A DNA stretch of 64,000 nt from Gluconobacter sphaericus NBRC 12467 (lineage in GTDB: Bacteria > Pseudomonadota > Alphaproteobacteria > Acetobacterales > Acetobacteraceae). The notes under the pieces are model-generated. The model was not told the origin of the DNA and made no database searches. It saw nothing but the letters and a program-made list of their open reading frames with translations. Below are positions 62,365 through 64,000 of the stretch, piece after piece (position 1 is the stretch's first letter; each line of letters opens with the position of its first letter). The translations under genes and the position numbers were made by a program. The stretch spans positions 62,001-126,000 of the forward strand of contig NZ_BJMK01000002.1 of assembly GCF_006539125.1 (NCBI RefSeq). The letters are read 5' to 3'.

Positions 62365-63938
62365 GCGATACTGCCGGGCATCAGGACTGGAAACCCAGTC
62401 ACAATCCGTGGCTTGTGGCCGTTACGGTCACGCTGGCGGCTTTCATGGAGGTGCTGGACACCACCATCGTCAACGTGGCGCTGCCACATATCGCGGGATC
62501 GCTCGGCAGTTCATACGACGACGCTACCTGGGCGCTGACGTCCTATCTGGTCGCGAACGGCATCGTGTTGACGATTTCGGGCTGGCTGTCGCGGCTCTTT
62601 GGTCGCAAACGCTACTTCCTGATCTGCATCACGATGTTCACCGTCTCGTCCTTCCTGTGCGGACTGGCGACATCGCTGCCGATGCTGGTGGTGTTCCGGC
62701 TTATGCAGGGCTTCTTCGGAGGCGGTCTGCAACCCAGTCAGCAATCCATCATTCTCGACACGTTCCCACCTGAAAAGCGCGGGGCGGCGTTCGGTCTGAC
62801 GGCCATTGCCACCATTGTCGGGCCGGTTCTGGGCCCGATGCTGGGCGGTTACCTAACGGATAATTTCTCCTGGCGCTGGATCTTCTTCGTCAACGTGCCT
62901 TTCGGGATCCTGACGGTGATGGCCGTGACGGCCTTCGTCGAGGATCCGCCCTGGGAACGCAAGAGGCGCGAGAAGGTGGACGTGGTCGGCATCAGCTTGA
63001 TTACGCTGGGTCTCGGCTGCCTCGAAGTCATGTGTGATCGTGGCGAGGATGACGACTGGTTTGGCTCGCCGTTCATTATCAGCATGGCCGTTCTGGGGGC
63101 GATCGGCGTCATCGGGGCAATCGTCTGGCTGTGCTATGCGAAGAACCCGCTGGTCCGCCTGTCGGTCCTCAAGGACCGCAACTTTGCGACGGGGATGCTT
63201 CTGATTTCGATGGTGGGTGCGACGCTTTATGCCTCGGCTATCATCGTTCCGCAGTTCGCTCAGCAGGTTCTTGGTTACACAGCGACGACATCCGGCCTGC
63301 TGTTGGCTCCGGGCGGTGTCGCGGTGATCTGTCTGATTCCCATCGTGGGCAGGCTGATGAAGTTCATCCAGATGCGCTATCTCATCGCGTTCGGGTTCTT
63401 CGCGATGGGCATGGCCATGTTCCAGGCATCGAACCTCTATGCCGGGATGGATTTCAGGCACCTGATGTTCTACCGCATCAGCCAGACAGCCTCGCTGGCC
63501 TTCCTGTTCGTGCCGATCTCCACGATCGCCTATTCGACCCTGCCGCGTGAGCTGAATTCCGATGCGTCGGCCCTGTTCTCGATGGCCCGGAACTATGTCG
63601 GCTCGCTGGCGATTTCGCTTGCCACCGCTGCCATCATCGAGACCCGGCAGCGGCATCAGACCTATGTGACGGACCATATGACCCCGGCGAACCCGGAGTT
63701 CAACAGCTATATCGCTACCGTCCAGCAGGCCGCACAGGCGCATGGCATGGCTCCGGCACAGGCGCACAGCTTCGCGATGTACCGGCTTTTTCAGGAGTTT
63801 ACCTCGCAGGTCTCCATGTTGGCCTATAACGAAGTGTTCGACTGGATCGGCGTGATCGCGCTGTTCGTGGTGCCTCTGTGCTTCCTGCTGTCACCCAACG
63901 GCAAGAAGGAGGCCCAGGCCTCCGGTGGCGGTCACTGA
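62361..63938 (+). CDS. emrB: DHA2-type MFS drug exporter (EmrB)
   Basis: The 525-residue protein has 14 predicted helices and the DHA2 motifs: LDTTIVNVALPHIAGSLG, GRKRYFLICI after helix 2, and VGPVLGPMLGGYLTDN (motif C). With EmrA it should expel hydrophobic drugs or uncouplers across the envelope, using protons. An outer-membrane TolC partner is not in the window. The 3' end overlaps a convergent gene by seven bases. Confidence 0.92.
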   Translation: MSDTAGHQDWKPSHNPWLVAVTVTLAAFMEVLDTTIVNVALPHIAGSLGSSYDDATWALTSYLVANGIVLTISGWLSRLFGRKRYFLICITMFTVSSFLCGLATSLPMLVVFRLMQGFFGGGLQPSQQSIILDTFPPEKRGAAFGLTAIATIVGPVLGPMLGGYLTDNFSWRWIFFVNVPFGILTVMAVTAFVEDPPWERKRREKVDVVGISLITLGLGCLEVMCDRGEDDDWFGSPFIISMAVLGAIGVIGAIVWLCYAKNPLVRLSVLKDRNFATGMLLISMVGATLYASAIIVPQFAQQVLGYTATTSGLLLAPGGVAVICLIPIVGRLMKFIQMRYLIAFGFFAMGMAMFQASNLYAGMDFRHLMFYRISQTASLAFLFVPISTIAYSTLPRELNSDASALFSMARNYVGSLAISLATAAIIETRQRHQTYVTDHMTPANPEFNSYIATVQQAAQAHGMAPAQAHSFAMYRLFQEFTSQVSMLAYNEVFDWIGVIALFVVPLCFLLSPNGKKEAQASGGGH

Positions 63939-64000
63939 TGGCGGGGTTCGTAGATCTTCATAAAGCTGTCGGCGGTGAAAGCCGCGAATGTCGCAATGGC
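63932..64000 (-). CDS. C-terminal fragment of an unidentified gene
   Basis: An open minus-strand frame enters from the right edge and ends at TGA 63934-63932, giving 22 residues (FTADSFMKIYEPRHQ at the end). It overlaps the emrB stop. Too little is present to name a family. Confidence 0.4.
   Translation of the reverse strand, partial: AIATFAAFTADSFMKIYEPRHQ

Noticed and set aside
1-64000. CRISPR array, tRNA, rRNA or insertion sequence
   Set aside because: Reading through, I saw no spaced direct repeats, no transposase, and no tRNA-like T-loop with a matching acceptor stem. A tRNA or covariance-model scan would settle the RNA genes.

Overview
The window looks like chromosomal DNA from an acetic acid bacterium (Acetobacteraceae, most likely Gluconobacter or a close relative). 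This rests on protein-level recognition. The alphaproteobacterial traits are a ChvI/ChvG two-component pair next to HprK, RapZ, an EIIA-Man-type protein, HPr and EI; a FlaF/flagellin pair; an UrcA-family protein; and a sugar:H+ porter. The coding sequence is GC-rich with short gaps. I see no insertion sequence, prophage, CRISPR array, tRNA or rRNA.

Layout. 1-5.6 kb holds envelope genes: the 3' end of an autotransporter heptosyltransferase, a small membrane protein, the tRNA hydroxylase trhO, and an AT-rich patch with a glycosyltransferase coupled to a fatty-acid hydroxylase. A PadR repressor follows, with palindromes over its own promoter. 5.7-12.8 kb carries a VTT membrane protein, a Bcr/CflA efflux pump, a lone receiver domain, apt, a nitroreductase, a cold-shock gene and hrpB. 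12.9-18.1 kb is a same-strand envelope block: HtrA-like protease, lipoprotein, two-component system, secreted small protein, SIMPL protein and DCC protein. 18.2-25.2 kb has a TPR glycosyltransferase facing infC and thrS, then two further glycosyltransferases and grpE.

25.4-35.4 kb is the regulatory core. chvI-chvG is followed, after two small opposite-strand genes, by hprK-rapZ-EIIA-HPr-ptsI, then a Zur-like regulator, an orphan gene and an asparaginase. No sugar-specific EIIB/EIIC is present, so this reads as a signalling phosphorelay. 35.4-46.7 kb has a sugar porter, twin membrane paralogues, a DUF4097 protein, rluA-type, ftsK, rsmD, rluB, a class I amidotransferase, tadA and a second HtrA protease. 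47-50 kb holds a flippase divergent from a glycerophosphotransferase-like protein. 49.7-53.9 kb is a serine/threonine/one-carbon cluster: ltaE-sdaA divergent from folD-metF-like. 54-64 kb has an M1 peptidase, flagellin plus flaF, a radical-SAM/UdgX DNA-repair pair, and emrAB with a TetR-like operator.

The most notable points are an AUA start codon for infC with a well-placed Shine-Dalgarno, the apparent lack of a normal start codon for the conserved N-terminus of HrpB, the PadR and emrAB operators, the flagellin/flaF intercistronic hairpin, and the radical-SAM/DUF4130-UdgX pair. I did not find a clearly new multi-gene system.
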